A stretch of 43,659 nt of DNA from Acidovorax sp. CCYZU-2555 (GTDB taxonomy: Bacteria; Pseudomonadota; Gammaproteobacteria; Burkholderiales; Burkholderiaceae_C): contig NZ_JAHCDD010000050.1 in NCBI RefSeq assembly GCF_018413525.1, forward strand, positions 1 to 43,659, given 5' to 3'. Below are positions 8,698-17,675 of this stretch, piece after piece. Under the pieces are notes generated by a model, which searched no databases, was not told where the DNA came from, and was given only the letters and a program-made list of their open reading frames with translations. Every line of letters begins with the position of its first letter. Position 1 is the stretch's first letter. Both the position numbers and the translations under genes were made by a program.

Positions 8698-9882
8698 TTA
8701 CCTTAGCACCCCCTGCTGCTCCAGCGCCGCGACGGCCTGGGCATCGTAGCCCGCCTCGAGCAGAATTTCGCGGTTGTGCTCACCAGGCCGGGGCGCGGGC
8801 CGGCGTACCTCGAAACGGTAGCCGGTCATCTTCACCGGGCTCGCGATCTGCGTCGCGCCGCCTTCCTGCTGCGGCGCGATCACCAGGCCGCGCGCCTGAA
8901 ACTGCGGTGCCTGCAGCGCTTCCTCCAGGCGCAGCACCGGCGAGACACAGCACTCGGTGCCGTCGAACTTCTGCTGCCAGTGGGCCAAAGTCTGGGAGCC
9001 TATGATTTCAGTCAACTCGGCGCGCAGCGCGTCGCTGGCCGCGGCATCGACAGGCTGGTGCTGGGCCTGCAAATCGGTGCGCCCTATGACTTCGCAGAAG
9101 CGATCCCAGAACTTGCGCTCCAGCGCCCCGACCGCGAGATGGCGCGCATCGCGCGTCGCGTAGACCGCGTAGCAAGGCAGTCCGCCGGACAGCTTGTCGG
9201 TGCCCGCGGGCCGCGTCTGGCCATGCACGGCGAGCGTGACCATGGGCACCACGGCATGTGCCAGCATGCTGTCGGCCATGGCGATGTCGACATGGCGGCC
9301 GCGGCCGGTGCGCGCCGCGTCGAACAGCGCGGCCAGCAAGCCCATGGCCGAAGTCAGCGAGCCGCCGATCAGATCCGCCATGGGAATGTTCGACAGTGCC
9401 GGCGCGCCGCCGCGCGGCCCGACCTGATCGGTCACGCCGGTCAGCGCACAGTAGTTGAGGTCATGGCCAGGCTCGTGGCGCTGCGGTCCGGTCTGGCCGT
9501 AGCCCGTGATGCTGCAGTAGACGAGCTTGGGGTTGATGCTCGCCAGCGCTTCGTAGCCCACGCCCAGGCGGTCGGTCACGCCGGGGCGAAAGCTCTCTAT
9601 CAGCACATCGGCGTCGCGCGCCAGCGCTTGCAGCACGGCCACGCCTTCGGGCTGCTTGAGATCCAGGCGCAGCGCGCGCTTGTTGCGGTGCACCAGCGCG
9701 CGCAGCGCGGGCGCGGCGTAGTCGCCGGCGCCGGTGTCCTCGATCTTGATCACATCCGCGCCCAGATCGGCCAGATGCATGGAGCAGACCGGTCCGGGCA
9801 GCAGCCGGGTCAGGTCCAGCACGCGCACGCCGGCCAGGGGAGGAGCATTGGTCTCGCCCGCGGGCGTTTTTTGGGTAGTCAT
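8698..9882 (-). CDS. CaiB/BaiF family CoA-transferase (or acyl-CoA racemase)
   Basis: 394 aa, the usual length for class III CoA-transferases. N-terminal GVRVLDLTRLLPGPVCSMHLADLGADVIKIE is diagnostic (only the first part is a strict motif), and the aspartate nucleophile region reads GHDLNYCALTGV. The closest relatives by eye are alpha-methylacyl-CoA racemases, which share GHDLNY; in racemases this Asp and nearby His do 1,1-proton transfer. So it may racemise a 2-methyl-branched acyl-CoA before oxidation rather than transfer CoA. It is the first gene of the catabolic block, followed after 9 bp by the AraC gene. Start ATG at 9882, no clear ribosome binding site. Confidence 0.88.
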   Translation of the reverse strand: MTTQKTPAGETNAPPLAGVRVLDLTRLLPGPVCSMHLADLGADVIKIEDTGAGDYAAPALRALVHRNKRALRLDLKQPEGVAVLQALARDADVLIESFRPGVTDRLGVGYEALASINPKLVYCSITGYGQTGPQRHEPGHDLNYCALTGVTDQVGPRGGAPALSNIPMADLIGGSLTSAMGLLAALFDAARTGRGRHVDIAMADSMLAHAVVPMVTLAVHGQTRPAGTDKLSGGLPCYAVYATRDARHLAVGALERKFWDRFCEVIGRTDLQAQHQPVDAAASDALRAELTEIIGSQTLAHWQQKFDGTECCVSPVLRLEEALQAPQFQARGLVIAPQQEGGATQIASPVKMTGYRFEVRRPAPRPGEHNREILLEAGYDAQAVAALEQQGVLR

Positions 9883-9967
9883 GGTCTGAACAGAGTGCCG
9901 TCGATAGGCCTTCAGTCTAGAAACCGCCCCGCGCGCGCGCGATGGCCGATTGGATGAATCGGATTGG

Positions 9968-9999
9968 CGGGAACGATCAACGGCTGCTCCGGGAACGAT
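9968..9999. promoter_or_regulatory. two identical 10-bp direct repeats, candidate AraC-type binding site
   Basis: CGGGAACGAT occurs at 9968-9977 and again at 9990-9999, a 22-bp repeat distance, which is two helical turns. AraC-family activators commonly bind direct half-sites at 21-22 bp spacing. The site lies 86-117 bp upstream of the CaiB/BaiF start on the minus strand and 175-206 bp upstream of the porin start on the plus strand. Which gene it serves, and whether the cluster AraC protein binds it, is inference. Confidence 0.4.
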
Positions 10000-10038
10000 G
10001 GTCTCAATGGCTTGTCATGCTTTCCATGTATTGTTTTT

Positions 10039-10066
10039 TTGACACACCAAGGGTTGTAACTATTGT
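10039..10066 (+). promoter_or_regulatory. candidate sigma-70 promoter for the porin
   Basis: TTGACA at 10039-10044 matches the -35 consensus perfectly and is followed after 16 bp by TATTGT at 10061-10066, four of six for a -10. The region 10020-10090 is notably AT-richer than its surroundings. The implied leader to the porin ATG at 10174 is about 100 nt. Confidence 0.35.
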
Positions 10067-10173
10067 TTCATCTTCAATTTGTTTAATGGATTCAGTCCCG
10101 AGCAAGAAAGCGACTTCGGTTTCGATCAATTTCGCGCCTGGGCCTTCTCATCTCCACTTACACATTGAACAGC

Positions 10174-11205
10174 ATGAAACGACAACTCCTCGCCCTTGCC
10201 GCCCTCACCGTTGCCACAGGTGCCATGGCACAAAGCTCCAGCGTGACACTCTTCGGTGTGGCCGACGTTTCCGTCGCCCATCTGTCGACGTCCGGCAAGA
10301 GCGTCACGGGCCTGGCCAACGGCGGCAATTCCAGCAGCCGCCTGGGCTTTCGTGGTGTCGAGGACCTGGGTGGCGGCCTGAAGGCCGGCTTCTGGCTCGA
10401 AGGCGGCGTGACCGTCGATGACGGCGCTGCCGCCGGCTTCAAGTTCGACCGCCGCTCTACCCTCAGCTTGATGGGCAATTTCGGTGAACTGCGCTTGGGC
10501 CGCGACAAGACGCCCGCCTATCAGAACCTGGAAACATTCCATGCGTTCGCCGACGCCGGCATGGGCGCCATCAACGGCCACAGCCTGATCAGCGGTTCGG
10601 CTGCAGGCACGCCTGAAGGCTCCAATCCCAAGCGCGTCTCGAACAGCATCAGCTACCTGCTGCCCAAGTTCGGCGGCGTGTACGGTCAAGTGACCCACAG
10701 CTTTGGCGAACAAGCCGACAACAACAGCCTGTCGAGCAACACCGGCGTGCGTCTGGGCTATGCCGCTGGCGCGCTGAACGTTGCCGGCGCCTATGGCCTG
10801 GTGCGCGGTGGCACGGCCGCTGCAAGCGTGGACTACAAGACGTTCAACCTGGGCGCTTCCTACAAGCTGGGCGCGTTCACGCCCATGGTGCTGGTCGCTT
10901 CGGACCGCGGCGCCGACAAGCGCATCGACCTGTACAGCTTCGGCCTGAAGATGGCTCTGGGCCAAGGCGAACTGCGTGCCGCGTACACGATGTTCGAAGA
11001 CAAGAAGCAAAACGACGCCGACTCGCAGCGCCTGGCCCTGGGCTACGGCTACGCGCTGTCCAAGCGCACGGAAATCTACGCGACCGTGGGTCACATCAAG
11101 AACGACGGCAAGGCCACCCGCAAGCTGGGTTCGTCGCTGAGCCCCACGCCCAACGTCGGCAAGAAGCTGACCGGCTACGAAATCGGCCTGCGCCACAACT
11201 TCTAA
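10174..11205 (+). CDS. Gram-negative porin, Burkholderiales trimeric type
   Basis: 343 aa precursor. The signal peptide is MKRQLLALAALTVATGAMA with cleavage before QSSSVTLFG. The mature protein starts with the SVTLFGVADVSVAHL strand typical of Burkholderiales general porins (Porin_4/OmpC-like), has the RLGFRGVEDLGGGLKAGFWL block, and ends in the aromatic residue of GYEIGLRHNF, the outer-membrane insertion signal. It forms a diffusion channel in the outer membrane. The ATG at 10174 is preferred over a TTG at 10165 because it starts exactly at the signal peptide. Codon use is more biased to C-ending common codons than in neighbouring genes, consistent with high expression. It is monocistronic: a terminator follows at 11297. 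Confidence 0.95.
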   Translation: MKRQLLALAALTVATGAMAQSSSVTLFGVADVSVAHLSTSGKSVTGLANGGNSSSRLGFRGVEDLGGGLKAGFWLEGGVTVDDGAAAGFKFDRRSTLSLMGNFGELRLGRDKTPAYQNLETFHAFADAGMGAINGHSLISGSAAGTPEGSNPKRVSNSISYLLPKFGGVYGQVTHSFGEQADNNSLSSNTGVRLGYAAGALNVAGAYGLVRGGTAAASVDYKTFNLGASYKLGAFTPMVLVASDRGADKRIDLYSFGLKMALGQGELRAAYTMFEDKKQNDADSQRLALGYGYALSKRTEIYATVGHIKNDGKATRKLGSSLSPTPNVGKKLTGYEIGLRHNF

Positions 11206-11296
11206 GCGCTGCAGCGCTTCAAGGTATGCGCGCCAGCGCATGCCTTTCTTGCAAGGCTGGACCTCCGGGTGGGGAAGCGTTCAAACCATTGCAAGC

Positions 11297-11322
11297 AAGC
11301 CCCGCCTAGAGCGGGGCTTTTT
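11297..11322 (+). terminator. rho-independent terminator of the porin gene
   Basis: Stem AAGCCCCGC (11297-11305), 5-nt loop CTAGA, stem GCGGGGCTT (11311-11319), then T residues. It lies 92 bp after the porin stop and 4 bp before the convergent chemoreceptor stop, so it may also stop minus-strand transcription, though that side lacks a T tract. Confidence 0.85.
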
Positions 11323-11325
11323 CGT

Positions 11326-13164
11326 TCAGCGCGTCAGCGCAAGCGTCTCGGCGGGCTGGGCCGAATGTTCGGGCGCGAGGGTGAACATGTTGACCGTATG
11401 CGCGAGGTGGTGGGCCTGTTCGTTGAGCACCGCCGAAGCCGCGGTGGACTGCTCCACCAGGGCCGCGTTCTGCTGGGTCGCGCGGTCCATTTCGGCCACG
11501 GCCTGGTTGATCTGCACAATCCCGCTGCTCTGCTCGGTCATGGAGCCATGGATCTCGCCGATGATATGGGTCACGCGCTCTATGCCGTCGACGATCTCGC
11601 CCATGGTGGCGCCGGCCGCGCGCACCCGTTCCGTGCCGGTGCGCACGCTCGCGCCCGAGGCGTCGATCAAGGCCTTGATCTCCTTGGCGGCCGTGGCGCT
11701 GCGGTGGGCCAGGCTGCGCACTTCGGCCGCCACCACCGCAAAACCGCGGCCCTGCTCGCCCGCGCGCGCGGCTTCCACCGCCGCGTTCAGCGCCAGGATA
11801 TTGGTCTGGAACGCAATGGCGTCGATCACGCCGATGATTTCACCGATGCGCGCCGAAGACTGGGCGATCTCGTCCATGGTGTCGACCGCGCCGCCCACGG
11901 TGGCACGCCCGCGGCCCGCGGATTCGCTGGCGACATGGGCCAGGCGCTTGGCCTGGGCCGCGGATTCGGCCGACTGGTGCGCGGTGGCCGTGAGCTGGGA
12001 CAGCGCGGCCGAGGTTTCCTGCAGGCTGCTGGCCGAGTCTTCGGTGCGCGTGGACAGGTCCAGGTTGCCGGCCTTGATTTCGTCGGTGGCGGTGGTGATG
12101 GAGTCGACGCCGTTGCGCACATCGCGCAGCACGCTGGCGATCTGCTGCACGAAGCGGTTGAACGAAGCGCCGATCTGCGCCACTTCGTCCTTGCCTTCCA
12201 CGGGCAGGCGCTGCGACAGGTCGCCGCCGCCCGAGCCAATCTTGTCCATCGCATCGCGTACCTGCGACAGTCGGCGAAACGACTTGGCGGTGAGCGCCGC
12301 CGCCACGGCCGTGGCCAGCAGCGCCAGCACGACGATGGCCAGCGCCAAGGTACGCAGCAGATTGTCGAGGCCTGCCGTGGCTTCGGCTTCGTCCAGCGCC
12401 ACGACCAGCAGCCAGTCGGTGCCGGCCACGGGCCTGGCCTTGAGCAATTGCGCGCGCCCGCCCAGTTCCAGCGCCAGCGGCGACTGCGCCTTGGCCAGCG
12501 CGCCCAGCGCGGCGGGCGTGAGCCGCGGCGACAGTTCGGTGGCCGGCTTGAGCAGGAACTGGGCATCGGCGTGGGCCAGCACCTGACCGTCCGTGCTGAT
12601 CACAAAACCGCTGCTGCTGGGCGTGGGGCGTATGGCCGCGACCACGGCGCGCACGCCCTCGAGCGGCACGGCGCCGCTGATCACGCCTTCCAGCGTGCCG
12701 TTCCTGAGCATGGGAGCGACGAAGGCCACATACGCCACGCCCGTGGTCGAGTCGCCATAGGGCTTGGTGAGCGTGAGCTTGCCGGCCTGCACCGCGGCCT
12801 TGTACCAGGGGCGCGCCGTGGGGTCGTAGCCGGGCGCTGTCTGGGTGGTGGACTTGAAAGTCTTGTCCTGCCAGCCGACGGTGGTGATGGGAAAGCCGCT
12901 GGCCTTGCCCATGTGGGCCGCCAGCTCGCGCGGGTCGCCCTGCTCGATGGCGGCCGCCGCGGCCTCGACGGCCAGGGACTTGGCCGCGACCCACTGGTCG
13001 ATGGCCATGGTGTTGCCCGCGGTGATGGCGTCGAGGTCCTGCTCCAGCGTCTGGAAGGTGCTGGCACGGGTGATGGTGTAGGTGGCTGCACCGGTGATCG
13101 CGAGCGCGCCCACCACGGTGGCAGTGCTGATGGCGAGAATCTTGGAGCGAAGGGTATGAAGCAT
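11326..13164 (-). CDS. methyl-accepting chemotaxis protein with dCache sensor domain
   Basis: 612 aa. Inner-membrane chemoreceptor: TM1 at about residues 9-30, a periplasmic dCache-type domain with the [12 protein letters not shown] signature, TM2 at about residues 268-290, a HAMP segment, then the signalling helices with the invariant hairpin [20 protein letters not shown]. This tip interacts with CheA and CheW. The DPTxRPWY motif is common in receptors for amino acids and other small ligands, but the ligand cannot be assigned. The C-terminal tail has no NWETF-type CheR tether. The ATG at 13164 opens directly before TM1; a GTG at 13212 would add 16 residues across an eight-T run. It is isolated, converging on the porin. 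Confidence 0.92.
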   Translation of the reverse strand: MLHTLRSKILAISTATVVGALAITGAATYTITRASTFQTLEQDLDAITAGNTMAIDQWVAAKSLAVEAAAAAIEQGDPRELAAHMGKASGFPITTVGWQDKTFKSTTQTAPGYDPTARPWYKAAVQAGKLTLTKPYGDSTTGVAYVAFVAPMLRNGTLEGVISGAVPLEGVRAVVAAIRPTPSSSGFVISTDGQVLAHADAQFLLKPATELSPRLTPAALGALAKAQSPLALELGGRAQLLKARPVAGTDWLLVVALDEAEATAGLDNLLRTLALAIVVLALLATAVAAALTAKSFRRLSQVRDAMDKIGSGGGDLSQRLPVEGKDEVAQIGASFNRFVQQIASVLRDVRNGVDSITTATDEIKAGNLDLSTRTEDSASSLQETSAALSQLTATAHQSAESAAQAKRLAHVASESAGRGRATVGGAVDTMDEIAQSSARIGEIIGVIDAIAFQTNILALNAAVEAARAGEQGRGFAVVAAEVRSLAHRSATAAKEIKALIDASGASVRTGTERVRAAGATMGEIVDGIERVTHIIGEIHGSMTEQSSGIVQINQAVAEMDRATQQNAALVEQSTAASAVLNEQAHHLAHTVNMFTLAPEHSAQPAETLALTR

Positions 13165-13298
13165 GCGAAGTGCGCGAAGTGAGAAGGCGGCCAAAAAAAA
13201 GAGACTCGACACTTTTTCGGAAGGCCTGCAACCGACTTGAGCAATCGCACAACTAAATTTTGTTACAAGCCACGCCCTCCCGCCCCCAGCACAGCTGT

Positions 13299-14723
13299 TC
13301 AGCCTCCCGCCGCCGGGTCGTCAAAGCTTTCAGTCCAGGGCGCAGCCCCCGCGTGGCGCGGCCAGCCCGGGTCGCCCGTGAGCGCAAAGCGCGCCCAGGC
13401 GCCGTGCATGCGCTGCGCGAGCTGCGCCGGCGCAGACCGGCCCGCAAGCTCCTGCGCCGTGGGCGCTGCCAGATTGTTGAAGACAAACGGCAGCTCCACC
13501 CCATGCGCCGCGCCGAGCTGCCCCGCCCACTGGGGCGAGCGCCAGCCAAACACATAGCGGTGCGACGACTGCGCCCAACGGCCCGCGAGTTGCGCCAGGC
13601 GCTGCGCGGGCTCGGCATAGTAGTAATGCGACTGCAGCCGGCACAGCTGCTCGCCGGGGCTGTGGGCGGCGGGCTCGCACGCGAGGCCGGTGGCGGCGCC
13701 GAATTCCTGCAGATCCTGCTGGCTGATGCGCGCCAGCCCGTTGCCCGGCACATGGTACAGCCGCATTTCCTCGGCGTTGTGGCCGACCAGCAGCTGCAGC
13801 GCGGGCGGGTGCGCTTCCCAGGCCTGGGCAAGCGCCGCCAGCGGCTCGGCTCGCAGGCATTCGCCGTCGATGACCGGGCGCAGCGGAAAGAACTGGCGAC
13901 TGCCGATGCCGTGCGCGCGGCGCAGCGCGGGATCGGCCGCGAGATGGTGCACAGCCTGCAGCAGTTGCGCCAGCGGTGCCTCGGCAAACGCGGCGCGCGT
14001 GGGAGCCACTCCCGCGAGCGCGGCAATCGCCTGCAACGCCGTTGCGGCTTCGTCGCGCGTCTGGCAGGCCACGCTGGGACTTTGCAGGATCGCTCTGTGG
14101 AACAGCCCTCGGCTTTGCGGCATGCCCAGCAGGCAGGCGATGGCGCCCGCGCCCGCGGATTGGCCGAACACCGTGACCTGCTGCGAATCGCCGCCCCAGA
14201 CGCCTATGCAGTCCTGCACCCAGCGCAATGCCGCGATCTGATCCAGCAGGCCCCGGTTGGACGCTGCTGCGGGCAGGTCGGCAAAACCGTCCACGCCGAG
14301 CCGGTACTGGATGGACACGAACACCAGGCCCTGGCGCGCGAACGATGCGCCGTCGTAGAGCCCATCGTTTGCGCCGCCGCGAAAGAAACCGCCCCCATGC
14401 ACCCATACCATGACCGGCAGGCGCTCGCCCGCAGCCACCGCCGGCGCCCAGACATTGAGCCGCAGGCTGTCCTGGGCCCCGAGCTGGCGCGCACCGCTGC
14501 GCGGCCATTGCGGCGACACCGGGCCAAACTCCGTCGCGTCGCGCAGGCCCCGCCATGGCGGCTCTGCCTGGGGCGGCTCGAAACGCAAGCTGCCCACGGG
14601 TTCGCGCGCATAGCGCACGCCCCTGAACACGCGCAGTTCGCCGTCCCAGGCACCGCGCAGCCGCCCGCCATGGGGCAGCACGACTTCGGGCGCAGCGCGG
14701 CCGGCGTCCGATCCTGCGCTCAT
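13299..14723 (-). CDS. carboxylesterase type B (alpha/beta hydrolase)
   Basis: 474 aa. Type-B carboxylesterase, hydrolysing carboxylic esters. The oxyanion-hole motif [12 protein letters not shown], nucleophile elbow [10 protein letters not shown] (Ser189) and the catalytic His407 in HGVELPF are in the expected order, with NVWAP upstream. No signal peptide is visible, so cytoplasmic. The ATG at 14723 overlaps the TGA of the Bug gene (ATGA), indicating translational coupling. Order TetR, Bug, esterase on one strand suggests that the esterase acts on the compound bound by the Bug protein, or that the binding protein recognises the released acid (inference). Substrate unknown. Confidence 0.92.
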   Translation of the reverse strand: MSAGSDAGRAAPEVVLPHGGRLRGAWDGELRVFRGVRYAREPVGSLRFEPPQAEPPWRGLRDATEFGPVSPQWPRSGARQLGAQDSLRLNVWAPAVAAGERLPVMVWVHGGGFFRGGANDGLYDGASFARQGLVFVSIQYRLGVDGFADLPAAASNRGLLDQIAALRWVQDCIGVWGGDSQQVTVFGQSAGAGAIACLLGMPQSRGLFHRAILQSPSVACQTRDEAATALQAIAALAGVAPTRAAFAEAPLAQLLQAVHHLAADPALRRAHGIGSRQFFPLRPVIDGECLRAEPLAALAQAWEAHPPALQLLVGHNAEEMRLYHVPGNGLARISQQDLQEFGAATGLACEPAAHSPGEQLCRLQSHYYYAEPAQRLAQLAGRWAQSSHRYVFGWRSPQWAGQLGAAHGVELPFVFNNLAAPTAQELAGRSAPAQLAQRMHGAWARFALTGDPGWPRHAGAAPWTESFDDPAAGG

Positions 14724-15709
14724 TCGGACACCAGGCCCAGCCTGTCGATCAGCGGGCGCCAGACCGCGGCGTCGCGCGCCGCCCAGGCACGCACATCGGC
14801 CGGTGTCGACGGCGTGATCACCACGCTCATGGCTTCGAGCCGCGACCGGTACTGGGCGTTGCCGCGGCACTGTTCGGTGACGGCGCCCAGACGCGCGATC
14901 GCGGCCGCGGGCGTACCCGCCTTGGCGACGATGGCGATCCAGGACGGCCGCGCGAGATCGGCAGCGGCAGGCAGCAGTTCGGCCACCGTGGGCACATCGG
15001 GCAACAAAGGCGAACGCTGGGTGTCGAACACCGCGAGCGCATGCAGCCTGCCGGCCTTGACCTGGGCCGCCGCTGTGCCTATCACCAGCGTCATCGCCTG
15101 GATCTGCTTGCCGATCAGCGCCGTCACGCCCGCGCCTTCACCGACGAAGGGCACATGCGTTCCGGACGCGCCCATTTTGTCGAGCAGCGCCGTGGTCAGC
15201 AGATGCGCGGGGCTGCCTTTGCCGGGCGAGCCGAAGTTCAGCCCGCCGGGCGTGGCCTTGGCGAGCTTGTGCAGATCCGCGAGCCGCGCAAGGCCTTCGC
15301 CCGTGGGTACGGCGAGCACCAGCGCCGACGTGCCGAGCACGGCCACTCCATCGAAGTCGGCGCCGGGATCGTAGGGGCGCTGCCGGTAGGTATAAGGCGT
15401 GATGCTCATCTGCGACATGCCTATGCTCATCAGCGTATAGCCGTCCGCAGCCTGGCCCTTGAGGCCGTTGATCGCGAGCACGCCGTTCGCGCCGGGCTTG
15501 TTCATCACCACCACCGACTGGCCCAGTTCGTGCGCCGCGCAATCGGCCCAGATGCGCGTCATCGCATCCGAGGCACTGCCCGGCGGCTGCTGCGCGATCA
15601 ACTGAATGGGCTTGGCGGGATAGGCTTGCGCCCACGCGCCCGCGGCGCACAGCAGGCCGGTAGCGGTGAACAAACAGGCGCGCGACAGCGCTGAATCATG
15701 GAGTTTCAT
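14720..15709 (-). CDS. Bug-family periplasmic solute-binding protein
   Basis: 329 aa. The N-terminus has a signal peptide ending at about AWAQ, followed by the family start YPAKPIQLI and the APPGSASD-like loop (QQPPGSASDAMTR), then VVVMNKPGANG, typical of tripartite tricarboxylate transporter receptors (TctC/Bug). It binds a carboxylate or related compound in the periplasm. No TctA/TctB membrane genes are present here, as is common for the hugely expanded Bug family of Burkholderiales, so it may share a transporter encoded elsewhere or act as a sensor. It is 22 bp downstream of the TetR gene and overlaps the esterase gene. Confidence 0.93.
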   Translation of the reverse strand: MKLHDSALSRACLFTATGLLCAAGAWAQAYPAKPIQLIAQQPPGSASDAMTRIWADCAAHELGQSVVVMNKPGANGVLAINGLKGQAADGYTLMSIGMSQMSITPYTYRQRPYDPGADFDGVAVLGTSALVLAVPTGEGLARLADLHKLAKATPGGLNFGSPGKGSPAHLLTTALLDKMGASGTHVPFVGEGAGVTALIGKQIQAMTLVIGTAAAQVKAGRLHALAVFDTQRSPLLPDVPTVAELLPAAADLARPSWIAIVAKAGTPAAAIARLGAVTEQCRGNAQYRSRLEAMSVVITPSTPADVRAWAARDAAVWRPLIDRLGLVSE

Positions 15710-15731
15710 GGGCTTGGGGGGAGGAAGGAAT

Positions 15732-16367
15732 TCAGGGCGCGTTCTCGCAACGCGCGGCGATCAGGTCTGCGAGGCAGGCGAGCTGCGCGCCGGGCTGACC
15801 CAGCGGCAGCGGCTGCGCCGCAGCGGGAAACAGTTGCAGCAGGCCCAGTCCGCGCAAGGCGGAAAACACCAGGCCCAGAAATGCCTGGCGGTCCGGCGCC
15901 GCCGCCAGTTCGGGAAATGCATCGAAGAAACCCGCCTCGAGCTGCTGGCCGAGTTGCGCACGCAGGCTCGCGACATGCTGCAGGATTTCGGGCTGGCTGC
16001 GGCTGCCGAGGTAGATGTTCCAGGCGACGATGAAGCGCGGCTGCGCATAGATCAGCCCCCAGGCCGTGTCGACGAAGCGTGTCGCGCGCTCGCGCGCGCT
16101 CAGATCGGCCGCAGGCCAGAGCGCGCCGGCATCCATCTGGGCGTGCAGCAGCGCGCTCAGGATGTTCATCATCAGCACCGCCTTGGACTCGAAATGGTGC
16201 TGCACCGCGCCCGACGTCATTCCCGCGCTGCGCGCAATTTCGTGGATAGACACATCTTCGAGGCTGCGCCGCTCGATGACGTCGATCGCCGTGTCGATCA
16301 GGTGCTGGCGCGTGGCGGCACTGCGTTGCGCCTGGCTGCGGCGTGACGGAATGGCGGGCTGGTTCAT
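15732..16367 (-). CDS. TetR-family transcriptional regulator
   Basis: 211 aa. N-terminal TetR DNA-binding domain at about residues 16-62 with the helix-turn-helix VSIHEIARSAGMTSGAVQHHF, followed by an all-helical ligand/dimer domain of unassigned specificity. It is the first gene of the three-gene operon with the Bug protein and the esterase, so it probably represses that operon and itself. A 9-bp perfect inverted repeat lies immediately upstream of its ATG (see 16370-16402). Confidence 0.92.
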   Translation of the reverse strand: MNQPAIPSRRSQAQRSAATRQHLIDTAIDVIERRSLEDVSIHEIARSAGMTSGAVQHHFESKAVLMMNILSALLHAQMDAGALWPAADLSARERATRFVDTAWGLIYAQPRFIVAWNIYLGSRSQPEILQHVASLRAQLGQQLEAGFFDAFPELAAAPDRQAFLGLVFSALRGLGLLQLFPAAAQPLPLGQPGAQLACLADLIAARCENAP

Positions 16368-16369
16368 GA

Positions 16370-16402
16370 ATTTACATTTCGCATTTCAAACGTAATGTAA
16401 AT
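16370..16402. promoter_or_regulatory. inverted repeat upstream of TetR gene, candidate operator
   Basis: ATTTACATT (16370-16378) and AATGTAAAT (16394-16402) form a perfect 9-bp inverted repeat with a 15-bp spacer, beginning 2 bp upstream of the TetR ATG. The stretch is AT-rich in a GC-rich surrounding, as expected for a promoter. The remaining intergenic sequence up to the VOC gene (16403-16601) shows no further clear signal. Confidence 0.5.
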
Positions 16403-16613
16403 AAGAGGGAACGCCGGGCTATACAGGGGATACCCGATGCCGGGCCGCGCTGTTTCCGGCGCCACGGCATGCTCGGCTGGCGCAACAGCAAGCGGGTCAC
16501 GCAGCGCAAGTCTGGCGCGGGGTGCAGCGTCAGCATGGCATTGGACGGCACCGCCGCGGCGCGGATACACTGCCCCATACCGGCCTTGCAAAGTCGGCAC
16601 AAAGGAGACTTGT

Positions 16614-17072
16614 GTGACCACCACCCTGACCCCCTACCTGAGCTTCGACGGCACGACGCGCGAAGCCTTCGCCTTCTACGAAAAAGCGCTGGACGCCAAG
16701 ATCCAGGCGATGATGAGCTACGCAGACATGCCGACGCCGCCCGCAGGCTCAGCCGCCGAGAGCTGCGGCGGTCAGCCCGCCCCCTCGGGCGACGGCATCA
16801 TGCACGCCAGCCTGGTGCTGCCCGGAGGCGCGCTGCTGTTTGCCGGCGACATGCCGCCCGGAACGCCTTTCGACGGCATCAAGGGCGTGATGCTGACGCT
16901 GGAATACGACAGCGTCGAACAAGCCGAAACCGCCTTTGCGGCGCTGGCCGAAGGCGGCCAGATCACCATGCCGCTCGCGCCCTCGTTCTGGGCCAAGACC
17001 TTTGGCATGCTGACCGATCGCTTCGGCGTGAGCTGGGCAGTCAACGGCGAAGCCATTCCTCTGCCATCCTGA
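16614..17072 (+). CDS. VOC/PhnB-like (YjdN-type) protein
   Basis: 152 aa. Vicinal-oxygen-chelate fold of the PhnB group: PYLSFDGTTREAFAFYEKAL at the start, ALLFAGDMPP in the middle and SFWAKTFGMLTDRFGVSWAV at the end, the usual full length. The biochemical role of most of this group is unknown; metal-dependent lyase or binding functions occur in the superfamily. The start is GTG at 16614, set by AAGGAG at 16602-16607 with a 6-nt spacer; reading is open upstream to 16437 but without family similarity. It is divergent from the TetR gene and followed by a hairpin at 17134. Confidence 0.88.
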   Translation: MTTTLTPYLSFDGTTREAFAFYEKALDAKIQAMMSYADMPTPPAGSAAESCGGQPAPSGDGIMHASLVLPGGALLFAGDMPPGTPFDGIKGVMLTLEYDSVEQAETAFAALAEGGQITMPLAPSFWAKTFGMLTDRFGVSWAVNGEAIPLPS

Positions 17073-17133
17073 GTTCGCTGCGCTGCGGGCCCAGCCGCCC
17101 ATGCCCATGGCGCGGGCGCAGTTGCTGTAACAC

Positions 17134-17156
17134 CCAGAGCCCGACGCAGGCTCTGG
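17134..17156. other. 8-bp perfect hairpin downstream of the VOC gene
   Basis: CCAGAGCC (17134-17141), 7-nt loop, GGCTCTGG (17149-17156). There is no T tract on either side, so it is not a classical terminator, although it could mark a processed 3' end. The rest of 17073-17331 shows no gene. Confidence 0.35.
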
Positions 17157-17331
17157 CGCAGCGCGGACCCCGGTCGCGGCCCAAGACCATCCTGTATCGC
17201 AGTGGATCAGTCCATGACGGCGGCAAGACACCGTCGCATCACGCCATCTGACCCACAGGCCGCCGCGCCCTGACGGCAGACACCCATCCCCTTCCCGACA
17301 CCAGCGGCCCGATCCACCATCTCCGGCCGCG

Positions 17332-17652
17332 TTGGCGCTGCGCGCATCACAGGCGCAGCACCGCGGCAGCCCGGTCGACGCCACGGTGCTGGATGTCGAC
17401 AGCACGCGCAGCCAGCAACTGCCCTACGCCATGCTCGACGCGCGCCACGGCGGCAGCATCGCCACCCAGCCGCATGAAAAGCAGGCCGTGCCGTTGCGGC
17501 CCATGTACCGCGTGCGCCTGCTGCTGCGCGAGCCCTTGCCGCAGGAGCGCGAGATGCGCGGCATGGCACACATCAGCGCCGAGCGCAGCAGCTGGCTGTG
17601 GCATGTGCTGCAGAACGGGCTGGCGGTGGTGATTCGCGAGAGCGGGTTCTGA
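17332..17652 (+). pseudogene. C-terminal remnant of a HlyD/M50-type membrane protein
   Basis: About 95 codons from roughly 17365 to the stop at 17652 look like the C-terminal tail of proteins that combine an M50 site-2-protease or HlyD adaptor with a beta-barrel domain: AMLDARHGGSIA, then YRVRLLLREPLPQ, then the closing VIRESGF. Nothing upstream in any frame supplies the transmembrane helices, the lipoyl-like domain or an HExxH motif, and no ribosome binding site precedes it. I read it as a leftover of a deleted gene. The family match is from memory of the tail motif and is not certain. Confidence 0.5.
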
Positions 17653-17675
17653 GCGGCGCGCATCCGCGCCTGCGC

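Noticed and set aside
13193..13200. Run of eight A at the chemoreceptor 5' end as a frameshift or slippage site
   Set aside because: It lies upstream of the preferred ATG at 13164, so it does not affect the coding sequence.
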